From Onthophagus taurus (taxonomy: Eukaryota > Arthropoda > Insecta > Coleoptera > Scarabaeidae): DNA of 64,000 nucleotides. The notes beneath the pieces are model-generated. The model ran no database searches. It was not told the origin of the DNA and saw only the letters and a program-made list of their open reading frames with translations. Location: the NCBI RefSeq assembly GCF_036711975.1, contig NC_091971.1:12841501-12905500 (forward strand), read 5' to 3'. Both the position numbers and the translations under genes were made by a program. Below are positions 35,365-45,404 of the stretch, piece by piece (the first letter of the stretch is position 1; every line of letters starts with the position of its first letter).

Positions 35365-36440
35365 CAATGGTTGCGGCGTTCAGTTTTATCGATGAAGCCG
35401 CTCGATTTAAACTTGATTAATTGAATATTTCGATTGAATTTTTTTTTCTAATTACACCCCATTAAAAAGGCGATATTTTGTACTTTACGCGATTAACGAA
35501 TTTACATATCGTGCTGTGAACGAAGACTTGTTTGGGTGAATTATTTTTTTCGAATTTTAATGGAAGAAATGGTTTACCCGATCGTTTAGAAAGTTGGGGT
35601 TACTAACTAATTAAGCGTTTTTTTGGAACTATATCATTAAATAATAAGTACTTAATAATTAATTTATATATTTTTTAAGCCATGTGTGTTCTCATTTAAC
35701 AAAAAAAAAAGATTATCCTAAAATAGTTACCAAGCATTTTTTCCTATTATATTGTGTTTAACAAAAAAATCTTAATAATTTTCTTTTTAAATTGAAAGTT
35801 GTTCAGATTTTAAACGATTAATATCGATATTATTCGATATTCGAATTTTTAACAACCCAAATTTGAAATTTTTTTTTGAATTCGCGATGTAGTTCTTGTA
35901 AAAAATTTATTATTTATTTGATATTATAAAAATTATTACACTATTAATTTTTTCGGTGAACGATTTATATTTTGTTTATTTAATTTTTGATTATTTTTGG
36001 TATAAAAAAAAATCGATAGAAATTATTTCATACACGCGAACTACAATGATTAAAATAATTATTTTTAAGTATAAATTTATAAATTTAAGTTTTAGATTTT
36101 TAATTTTTTTCAATTATAGATTTGATACAACTTTCTACCTCATCAACAATTACGTTTAAGTAACATATAAATACGGGGTGTTTCATTGATGTTATAGTTG
36201 CATTAGTTTTAGTGAAAACACCCTATATAGTACCTGAAATCGCATTAAAAATATTTATTTAATAATTTATTTTTTAATGGTGGGTTAATCATGAAGATCA
36301 GATTTTTAAAACAAACTATACCTATACTAGTTCAGGAAATCTCAGGTACAAAAAAAACCGTCGAGTACAACATTTTTCTGTATATTAAATACTTTTATCA
36401 ATATTGTACGTGACGTATATTAAAGAAAATAAAATAAGAT
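35365..36440 (+). other. Presumed 3' untranslated region of lin-28
   Basis: Very AT-rich sequence after the stop. An AATAAA at 36428-36433 is a plausible polyadenylation signal that would place the let-7 site inside the transcript. A 60-bp MITE-like inverted pair lies at about 36174-36232 (GGGGTGTTTC / GAAAACACCC). Confidence 0.5.
36125..36142 (+). promoter_or_regulatory. let-7 microRNA target site
   Basis: ATACAACTTTCTACCTCA is complementary to let-7 over the entire 8-base seed (CTACCTCA) and over seven bases of the 3' half (ATACAAC), with only three non-Watson-Crick positions between. It lies about 770 bp past the lin-28 stop. let-7 repression of lin-28 is an established feedback loop in animals. 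Confidence 0.8.
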
Positions 36441-36990
36441 AGTTTATATTTTTTCGTTTTCCTTTAATTTTTTAGTTGTTTTATTAACCCTTGCGATAAA
36501 AGAGAGACTAATTTCATACGTGTCCATGAAATATAGCATCTGTCTTGAAGAGAGTCCTGACGTTCCCATGACAACCGGGATTCTGTTGGGTTCATCTGTG
36601 TTCATCGACCGACCTACAGAACGGCCGCTGAATGAAATACGTGCACTTTGGACTCTGCACCGGCTTCTTGGAAACTCACTGCCACGCCTTGGACGCATAA
36701 ACAACCCCAAGAATACGTTCCAAGTTTCCAATTTCCGGTTTCTTTTTGGCCGGTTTCGGTGACGTGCGAGGTCAAAGATTCTATTTGCCAAAATGTCACA
36801 AAAACCTTTAAATATACCGAACACACTTGCTAATATTTTTTAATTATTGATTTAAATATAGAGAAACAATAACAGTTTTTATTACATATGTATTTTTTTT
36901 GTACATCATTGATTATTACTTATTACAATTCAAGTGGTAGAAATCTCAATTCCAATACAAAAATCGTCTTCTTTATAATTCCTTACAATG
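36441..36990. other. Moderately GC-rich patch, no gene recognised
   Basis: 36500-36800 has open frames on both strands (36444-36824 minus; 36520-36762 plus), none with a recognisable domain. It could be an exon, a non-coding RNA or a repeat of unknown kind. Confidence 0.35.
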
Positions 36991-37383
36991 TACAGGGTGT
37001 CCCAATTTCGATGTCCGTATAGACTATCTCCGAAACTAAAAGAGATAGAAAAAAAGTAGCTTACATGTCATGATCTCGTTTTTCGAGAAAATGTTAATAC
37101 CGGAAACTCCGAACAGCTATCGTCTTTTGTTTTCGCCCTATCGGCAAAAACTGAAAATTCTGCGAAAACGATAATCGCGAATATCTCACTTATTATCAAA
37201 GATGGAGTATTATAAATAAAACATTAAATGGGCAACTTTTTACGAAGAATTCAGTGGCCTAGGTAGAATTTTTTTCCCATCTTTTATTTTTGAGATTTTA
37301 GACGTAACTTTATTTTTTTAAATGGAAACCATAGTTGGCTATGACCTAAAATAATTTGTTATTTTCTTCTGATAACAAATATA

Positions 37384-38902
37384 TAGGGTGTCTCACGTAA
37401 CTGGTTCGTTAGAACTTTTTCAAGTTCCACTATTCGTAGAGATTTGAAATTTTGGTAGCATGGGTTGTTCATTCGAAACTTTCGATCTAAAATATTTTCA
37501 AGATGGCCGCCACTTTCGGTCTACCGGAAGTAGACCATTTTACATGATAAATTTGATAAATATTATTGGTACCTAGCGTTTTTCGTTTTCGAGTTATTTT
37601 GGTTTTAAACTTTTTTTGGTAAATTTCAACATGCTCTTTAAAACTCCATATCTCAGCCAAAGTTCATTCAAAAAAGATCTACTTTGGCACGATTACTCTT
37701 CAGATGTTTTCAAATAGATTGTCATTTGTTGTATCGGAGTATCTTATACAGGATGGTCAAAAATAGAATTACTGTTTCTCCATATTCAATGGCGAGAATG
37801 TCGAAAACTTTAAATGGAAGGCCCCATATTTTTTTAGCCTATCAGAAAGAGAGTTTAATTCTCTACAAATTATCTATAAACATTCCCATACCTATTTATT
37901 GTAGTTTGCCTTATATTGCGAAATTTATTAAAACATGCACGAAATACAGGTTTTTTTATTAGAAAGCTATGGAATTTTGACAGTTTTTTATCCATGTTTG
38001 TATTATTGTTGCCATTAGTTACATTTGACGACGGGTGTAAGTTATTGAACATCATTGTAAATTATTCCACCGCCGATATTTGAAATTTATTTTGTATTGA
38101 TGGCGAATGTAATAAACTTTCGCACAAGACGTGTCGATCACTTAATGAGAGATACCTAACAAACCTAACGCCCATCACAAGGAAAAATTTCAAAAAGTTG
38201 ATAAAGAATTTATTAGTTCTGGATATATCGATATCTAATAAAAATACAAACGGTTTCCTGCATTTTCTGCATGTTTTGATAAATTTAAGAATATGAGAGA
38301 AACTACAATAAATAAATATAGGAATGTTTATAGATAAATTGTAGAGCATTAAATTTCCTTTCGTGTAGGCTAATAAAATATGCCCCATATTTTATTAGCC
38401 TACACGAAAAAAAAAAATTTCGACTTTTTCCCCATTGAATATGGAGAAACGGTAATTCAATTTTTGACCATCCTGTATAAGATACTCTGATACAATATAT
38501 GACAATCTATTTGACAGCATCTGAAGAGTAATCGTGCCAATTTAGAGCTTTTTTAAATGAACGTTGGCTGGGATTTAAGGTTTTAAAGAGCATGGTGAAA
38601 TTTGCCAAAAAAAGCTTAAAATCAAAATAACTCGAAGACGAAAAACGCTAGGTACCATTAACTTTTATGAAAGTCAACATATTTTTTTACGTACAATTAA
38701 AGGGTGCAATAAAAACTATAGCATTCCATTTAAAATAACGAAGTTATGGTCTACTTCCGGTAGACCGGAAGTGGCAGCCATCTTGAAAATATTTTAGATC
38801 GAAAGTTCCGACTGAACAACCCATACTACCAAAATTTCAAAACTGTACGAATACTGGAACCTAAAAAAGTTCTAACGAACCAATTACGTGAGACACCCTG
38901 TA
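37384..38902. mobile_element. Inner 1.5-kb foldback element
   Basis: The ends are TATAGGGTGTCTCACGTAAC and GTTACGTGAGACACCCTGTA-like. Nearly the whole element is one imperfect palindrome with arms of about 600 bp, including a TATACAGGATGGTCAAAAAT sub-boundary at 37746 and its complement at 38478. One arm end recurs alone at 41620-41783. Confidence 0.8.
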
Positions 38903-38907
38903 TATAA

Positions 38908-39839
38908 TTTGTGGGGTATATTTCTTATAGTTATTGAATAATTAACAAAAATTCATTTTATTCTAGCTAAAACTATTGTATGTATTTAAAAGCTAATGTT
39001 GTTATGGTGATAACCATACCATGATGGAAAACATTGTTTCCAATTATTGCCAAAGTTTGTAGTAGTATTTAAAAATTCACTAACAACTCTGGCATTATGT
39101 GCTGGCACTCCGTCATATTGAAAATATATCATTTGAGACATATTTAATGGCAAATTGTCGACCAAAGGCTCAATGTGCTGCCTTAATATATTGAGGTATT
39201 TACCTGAGTTTAAGTTTTTATGGTAGATACTATATGCCAAATATCTATTATCTAAAAGCGCACACCATATATTGAACCCCAATCTTCTTTGAACACTCAG
39301 AAACTTCATCGATCCAGATGACATTTTGAACAAACAGCAGATTTTTTAATTTTTCTAAATATCATCTTTTATACTTCTTATTTCATCGTTTATACTTATA
39401 TTTCTTTCATATTCGGGAGCAGCGGCTGTTGGGTCAGATGTCTTGTTCAATTTCTTTGCAAGATGTTGAAGGATTTATCGCAAGTGAAGCCAACATATTG
39501 ACTTGATCCTCTTGCAGGTCATTTTGGTATGTTTTTGCACGTGGTTTGGAGAAGGACCAAAAATCTATTAAATTTTCTGCTAATCGGCTGAAGGTTCTTA
39601 CGTGCGGTTGTCTTCTTTCCGGATACCTTGTGAAATATAATTCCGCCGCTAACGTGGCATTCTTATCTGATAACATAGCAACTTTGGCAATTATTTGATA
39701 CATTATGTTCCATCATAGTATGTATGGTTATCACCATAGCAACATTAACTTTTTAATACATTGGTTTTAGATAGAACAAAATGAATTTTTGATAATTATT
39801 CAATAACTATAAGAAATATACCCCACAAACTATATATAT
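38908..39839 (-). mobile_element. Truncated mariner-type transposon
   Basis: Terminal inverted repeats of about 60-100 bp begin TTTGTGGGGTATATTTC on the left and end GAAATATACCCCACAAA on the right. Between them is a broken transposase. It sits directly between the inner foldback and the outer right arm. Confidence 0.8.
38986..39703 (-). pseudogene. Broken IS630/Tc1/mariner-type transposase
   Basis: The minus frame 39703-39434 carries the N-terminal helix-turn-helix (AAELYFTRYPERRQPHVRTF, later LASLAINPSTSCKEIEQDI). The minus frame 39333-38986 carries part of the catalytic domain, with MIYFQYDGVPAHNARVV, where the family usually has FQQDGAPAH including the second catalytic Asp. The segment between them is missing or frameshifted, and the last catalytic motif (PPRSPDLTPLDF-like) is lost. 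It is non-functional. Confidence 0.8.
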
Positions 39840-40225
39840 TTGTTATCAGAAGAAAATAACAAATTATTTTAGGTCATAGCCAACTATGGTTTCCATTTAA
39901 AAAAATAAAGTTGCGTCTAAAATCTCGAAAATAAAAGATGGGAAAAAATTCTACCTACGCCACTGAATTCTTCGTAAAAAGTTGCCCATATAATGTTTTA
40001 TTTATAATACTCCATCTTTGATAATAAGTGAGATATTTGCGAATGTCGTTTTCGCAAAATTTTCAGTTTTTGCCGATAGGGCGAAAACAAAAGACGATAG
40101 CTGTTCGGAGTTTTCGGCATTAGCATTTTCTCGAAAAACGAGATCATGACATGTAAGCTACTTTTTTCTATCTCTTTTAGTTTCGGAGATAGCCTATGCG
40201 GACATCGAAATTGGGACACCCTGTA

Positions 40226-41619
40226 CTGTTCGACATGGAACATTGATTTTAAGAAATTTTGCAATTAAATGTGTATATTTGGATGAAAAATCCTTAAAAG
40301 GTTGAACCAATTTGCAAAGAAGAACTGTTAGAAAATACAATGCAAATGCAAATTTAAAAAAATGTGTCATAAATATGTGGAAAATGATATTCAGATTATT
40401 GATTCCTTTCTTACTTCATATCATGTGGAACTAGGTTTTGTTGCTGTTAATCATATGATGACCAAACTAAAACTGTCTATTGAACTACAGCAAGCTCCAA
40501 TAAAGTGACAAATTTACAAGTTTTTGTTGTAGGTCAGATAAAATTTTTGCGTAGACTCATAATCCGAATTCAAAATTGGATTATCACGTCAGGATTTTGA
40601 GATATCTGAGGTTATGTACAAGAAAAATGTTTTTTTGACTACTTATTAAATCATTCAGTCAATAATTGAAGTTGAACACTGAACACAGTATGAGTATGAG
40701 TACCAGCCGATGATGAACTGATGAAAGAGATGCCTGGACTAGCTTCAAAGAAGTTGTCAATGGTTTCTTAGGCAATAATAAAGCTGCTAATTATAAGATA
40801 CTGGTCACTGTGATACTAAAAAACTTTAAAAAATTAGGTTGTAACATCAGCGTGAAGTTGCACTATTTACACTTTCATTTATATTAGTGTTCTGTCATCC
40901 AATCAATTATCAAAATTTTCTGACAATCTAGGTAATATTAGCGAAGAGCAAGGAAAGTGTTTTCATCAAGATATAAAAGAAATGGAAAAACGGTATCAGG
41001 GAAAATTGTTCACATCTATGCTAGCCGACTATTGCCGGTGAGCCACATGCTCAACACAAGAGGCGATCTGGCACAAGATCTATGGAACACAAGCAAAAGA
41101 GATTCCATAAAAGTTAAATACAATACAAAATTCGGACTGGCGTTTTCGGATTCATATGCTGAGTTCCAAATCATTACGTCATCTTAAAATGGTCATAACT
41201 TATAATGGAAAAATCGTACAATACCATATGAGAGAGCATTTTGAATGGTAAGAATACTACTATATTATGATGAAATAGATAGACTACAGCAAACTAATAT
41301 GGTGTATCTCACACATAACTTTAAATGTAACCAAAAAAACAATTTTTCTTGTACATAACCTTAAATATCTCAAAATCCTGACGTGATGGTCCTATTTTGA
41401 GCTTGAAAACGCAGAAAATTACTTCGGAAATGTTCGTTAGCCATCTAATAACAATCAACTTATCTCTTTTTTTTGCAGATCTGAGATTTATTCTAGGAAA
41501 CTTATCGAAAATTCGGCAATAGGCTGCTAGGATACTAAGGTTGTCTACCAGCAATCTGGTTGGAATCTCTAGATAGACTTTAGCTCTTAGATCGTCGCTC
41601 CCATCTCCGAATGTCTAAA
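40226..41619. mobile_element. Inverted-repeat region, probable decayed foldback element
   Basis: 40573-40650 and 41330-41400 are inverted copies (shared words TTCTTGTACATAACCT and ATCTCAAAATCCTGACGTGA) separated by about 680 bp. No transposase is seen. Sharp ends were not identified. Confidence 0.5.
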
Positions 41620-41783
41620 CCTTTTCACCACTTCCGGTAGATCGGAAATGGTGGCCATCTTGAAAATATTTTAGATCGAAAGTTCCGAACGAACAACCCA
41701 TGCTACCAAAATTTCAAAACTGTACGAATAGTAGAACCTCAAAAAGTTCTAAGGAACCAGTTACGTCGGACACCCTGTATTGT
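41620..41783. mobile_element. Solo arm of the 37384-type foldback
   Basis: It contains TTCCGGTAGATCGGAA, GATCGAAAGTTCCGA and ends GGACACCCTGTA, matching 38755-38902. Confidence 0.75.
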
Positions 41784-42289
41784 ATAGATATTGATATTGT
41801 GTTTTTTGGCACTCCAAACTGCGTTGTCAAATATAAGACACGTTCCACCGTTCTTTCAGATCTTGCTTCGATCTGTTCTGCCTTGTTATTAGAATTAAAA
41901 TTTTGAATTTCTGATTTATAGAAATATGCGTCAATTATTAGATACATTGCATAATCTTGAAATTGCTAACCTATTTCATTTTTCGAAATCAAATTCTGGC
42001 TTTCCAGTTTCTCTTTTTTTTTAATGCCATGAAGTCGATCAATACATGATACGCCTATCATGATGATAGAGCACCCTCCTGCGTTGTACACTTGTTAAGC
42101 GCTTTCACTTATGTCTGCTGATCACCTCTTGGTCTAGTACGGCATAATCACATGTATCACCTTCATCCGCAAATTTAAGTTTGGATGATATTGGTTTCTC
42201 AATACTAGTATTTAACATTCATAGTGACATGACATTCAAGTGTTATCTGCTTTCATCTTATTTATGAGTACTACCTTTTGTTGTTTTTT
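41784..42289. other. Intergenic, nothing recognised
   Basis: No gene or repeat was identified. Confidence 0.35.
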
Positions 42290-42950
42290 GTTGATACTTT
42301 GGGAAAAACTAGGTGCTCTCGAATATGGGTTATACAGGACAACGAGGCCATCTAGACCATCTTGGATAAAAGTTTGTCTATTTCTCTACATGCACAGCTT
42401 TCTTCTACTTTAAACTCTAAACTTTCTGCAAATTTCGACATACTCTCCTGCAGTTCCATTATCTCTATTGTCATCAGCTCACCGGACTCTTAATATGTTT
42501 CTTCTTGCGAACTATGCTCCAGATGGACGAAAGATATTGCAAGTAATACTGTGAATGAATAATGCAGCTGTTTTGAGTGTGTTCAACGGTACTTTGTCAC
42601 CGCTATTTAGTAGTTCATGTACTGACAGTGGCTTCTAGAACAATCTTCAAGAACCTTCCAGATCAGTAAATATCAATATATATCAAACTCCCGGATTGGA
42701 GCATAGGGCCTCGACAAATGGCCATCGTGTTCGGTTTTGAGCTATCTGTTTTACTGCCAGCCACGATCTTCCTGTTGTCTTATCTCTTAGTAATGATCAT
42801 GAGCCATCTTCTCCGTTTTGTGCCTCGAGGCTTCCAGTCCAATACTGTTTTCGCAATATTTTCAGGTTCTCTTCGCAGAGCGTTCCCAATCCAGTCTCAT
42901 TTCCTCTGACGGATTTCTTGATTGAGTTGGTTTGGGTCCGGGTATTTAGG
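42290..42950 (-). pseudogene. Non-LTR reverse transcriptase remnant
   Basis: Minus 42700-42950 reads RKWDWIGNALREEPENIAKT then VLDWKPRGTKRRRW, the characteristic C-terminal tail of endonuclease-reverse transcriptases. Minus 42400-42520 has LRVR-TDD, possibly a decayed YADD box. Stops and rearrangements are present, and the order is not collinear with an intact element. Confidence 0.6.
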
Positions 42951-43129
42951 ATGGTTTGGCATAATCTGGTCGACAGTTCAAGATCCTTTTTTTGTTAGTA
43001 CTCTACAGCTATAGTGTGTTAGTTAAATGTTAGGCACAGAGAGTCTAATTACTATATTGTTTCTATAATCAGCGATTCAAGAAAGTTGTGACAAAATAAT
43101 CAAAAATTACTTTTATTTATTGGTCTTTA

Positions 43130-44182
43130 TTAAACATTGAATAAAGAAAATTGTCCCAATCCTGGTGCATCAAGCAAAGGTAAATTAGTAACCTGCGGTT
43201 TTTGATTCCCTGCATTATTTTGTCGGATAGCTCGATTATAAAATATGGGTAAATTAGGAACTTGTGGCTTTCGAACGAACGGTTTTTGAAAAGTCGTTGG
43301 CTGTATTTGCGGATAAATATCATCAAGCATGGATAAACCTTGATCTTGGTTATTCAGATTTCCGTTAAAATCTCGTAAAGGAGTGTACCCCAAAATATCT
43401 ACTATTGTGGGTGGATCATTTTGAAAATTTTCTGCTCTTCTTTTCAATCGGCTCATAAATTTTGATTTCTACAAAAACATAAATAAATTAATTTGCACAT
43501 TTTTTTGATCTTTTTATCGAACCTTTAATAAATCAAATCCTTTTCCTTCATCTTTTGAATCTTGTATTCTTTCATCATTATCATCATTTATATCACCAAG
43601 AAGAACGTGTTTTAATACATTATTTATGGCAGATTGTTGCAAAACCTTTATGTGGCCGAAATCTTTATCTTCATTTTTTGAAACTATCATTCCACCTTCT
43701 TTATCATTTATTTTACTAAGAAGAACATGTTTTAGTACATCATCAATTGCAGATTGTTGCAAATTCTGTTAAAAATTTATTTTAAAAATCTATTAAATCT
43801 ATTTCTTTCACCAAACCTTTAAATGTTTAAAATCATTTTCTTCATATTTTGGAGTCAATGTTTGAAACTCATGTTTTGGCAACTCATCCATTACGGATTC
43901 TCCAAAAATCTTTGCGAAATCAAAATAGTTTTCCTCCTCCTTTGGGCTCTCTGCTTTGTCATCATCTTCCCTTTCATTACAAAAAAGAATATGTTTTAAT
44001 AATTCCTCAATTGCAGATTGTTGGAGATTTTTTTTTAAATTGTTTGTTGGCGCTAATTCCAAAGAATTTGTAACAACATCGTTTGGTACAATCTCAATTG
44101 TATAAACCACACCAACAGTATCTGAATGTGGTTTTGAACAAACGGCAGCAATAAAACCAATTAAAAACAATCTCAGCCTCAT
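43130..44182 (-). CDS. Secreted repeat-containing protein, unrecognised
   Basis: Exons 44182-43817, 43765-43523 and 43468-43130 join in phase 0 to about 315 aa. The introns are short (51 and 54 bp) and both donors are AAG|GTT. The protein starts with a signal peptide (MRLRLFLIGFIAAVCS, cleavage likely before KPHSD). Three copies of a segment beginning NLQQSAI(E/D/N)(E/D/N) and containing LKH(I/V)L follow, each ending in an acidic stretch and xFxxxK at about 41-72 residue spacing. A basic site KSKFMSRLKRR then precedes a C-terminal region with a partial repeat KPQVPNLP / KPQVTNLP. Repeat units coincide with exon ends. The layout resembles a processed precursor or a rapidly evolving secreted protein; function is unknown. 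More 5' or 3' exons cannot be excluded. Confidence 0.7.
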
Positions 44183-45404
44183 TTTAATTTTAATTAATTT
44201 CTCACTGGCAAAAACTACAAAAAATTGAATTATTTATTATTTTATTTCCATTTCTTTGTGTAGGTATACCAATTGTGTTATAATCGTTAAAAACAATACT
44301 TCATAAAAAAGTAAGTATAATATTAAACAAAAAAAACATATAAATGGTGTTGATTTAGCCAAGAGACCATTTTAATAAAACATATAATTATGCAAAATAG
44401 ATCTTGGAATAAAAAGAGAGGTTACACGAGGTGAATTAAGCATTGTGGTAGCCCCATTTAAAACCGCAAGTGTCAAGGTGAAAACGAAAAATAAATTGTT
44501 GTGATGTAACGCAAATTTACACTTTCCTTATTTACTCGCCACAAAGATACCCAGCTTAGGACGTCTTTGCAAAATGTAAATTTAACAATTTATCACCATC
44601 TTAAAAACAACTCGTATGTGCTAAATGCGATATAAATAAAGCTATCAATTTTTGAATCTGGTTAAATAAAAGAAAGGTTAAGAGTTTATTTTGGTGAAAT
44701 CGTAAGCAGTTGCTGACGATATAAAAAAACATAAGATATGAGTCATCATCATATTCTCGTCAACTATTATTCTTCGGTAAAAAATAACTACTCTCATTAT
44801 CACAAATTCTATGCCAAAATTCAATGTCTTAATTTAGAAATTGAGTTAAATGAAACAGGTCCACTGTGCGATTATTTTTGTGGTGCTGGTGTGTGTTCTA
44901 TATAGACTGGACGTCGCGCCTTTATTTTTATGTGTAGGTAAAATAATAATATGAAATAATAAAGTAACCCCCTCCTGTTCAATCATCTCGAGAAAGAATC
45001 TTGTGTAAGGTTAGCTTTCTTTTAAACTGTCAATCATACCAAAAAGGAATGTTGTTGTAAAGACGACAGAAAAAAATAAAGACGCGACGTCTAGTCTGCA
45101 TTTCCTTTTTTTTTAAAGAAAGGTTGCTAGAATACGTGTTTTTGACTGTAAAACATCTTCCAGAATGTTTTAAGAAGTAAATTTTTTTCTCAAGTGTTTC
45201 CAATGTCTCCAAGGCCTGATGCATGGAATTAACATGAAACATTTCCATCAAGCCTAATTCAAATTTATTCTAATTATTATAAATTAAATTTAATTCGTAT
45301 CTCTAAAAATAACTCACATTGTTAATTAGCTGAGTTTCAAAAAATCCAATTGTCACCAATAGAAGGTATAATGACTCGCATTCATGTAAAAAGAATATGT
45401 AATT
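44183..45404. other. Intergenic with hairpin element
   Basis: Contains the promoter of the minus-strand gene at 44182 and the inverted repeat at 44905-45096. Otherwise nothing was recognised. Confidence 0.4.
44905..45096. repeat. Inverted repeat, GACGTCGCG family
   Basis: The left arm starts GACTGGACGTCGCGCCTTTA and runs 44905-44930. The right arm ends GACGCGACGTCTAGTC and runs 45072-45096. It is the second copy of the family at 28530. Confidence 0.75.

Larger units (their letters stand above)
36991..40225. mobile_element. Nested foldback element, outer layer
   Basis: The ends read TACAGGGTGTCCCAATTTCG and its complement CGAAATTGGGACACCCTGTA. Inverted arms of about 390 bp (36991-37385 and 39838-40225) surround two further insertions. 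TA dinucleotides at both ends fit the Tc1/mariner superfamily. Confidence 0.85.
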
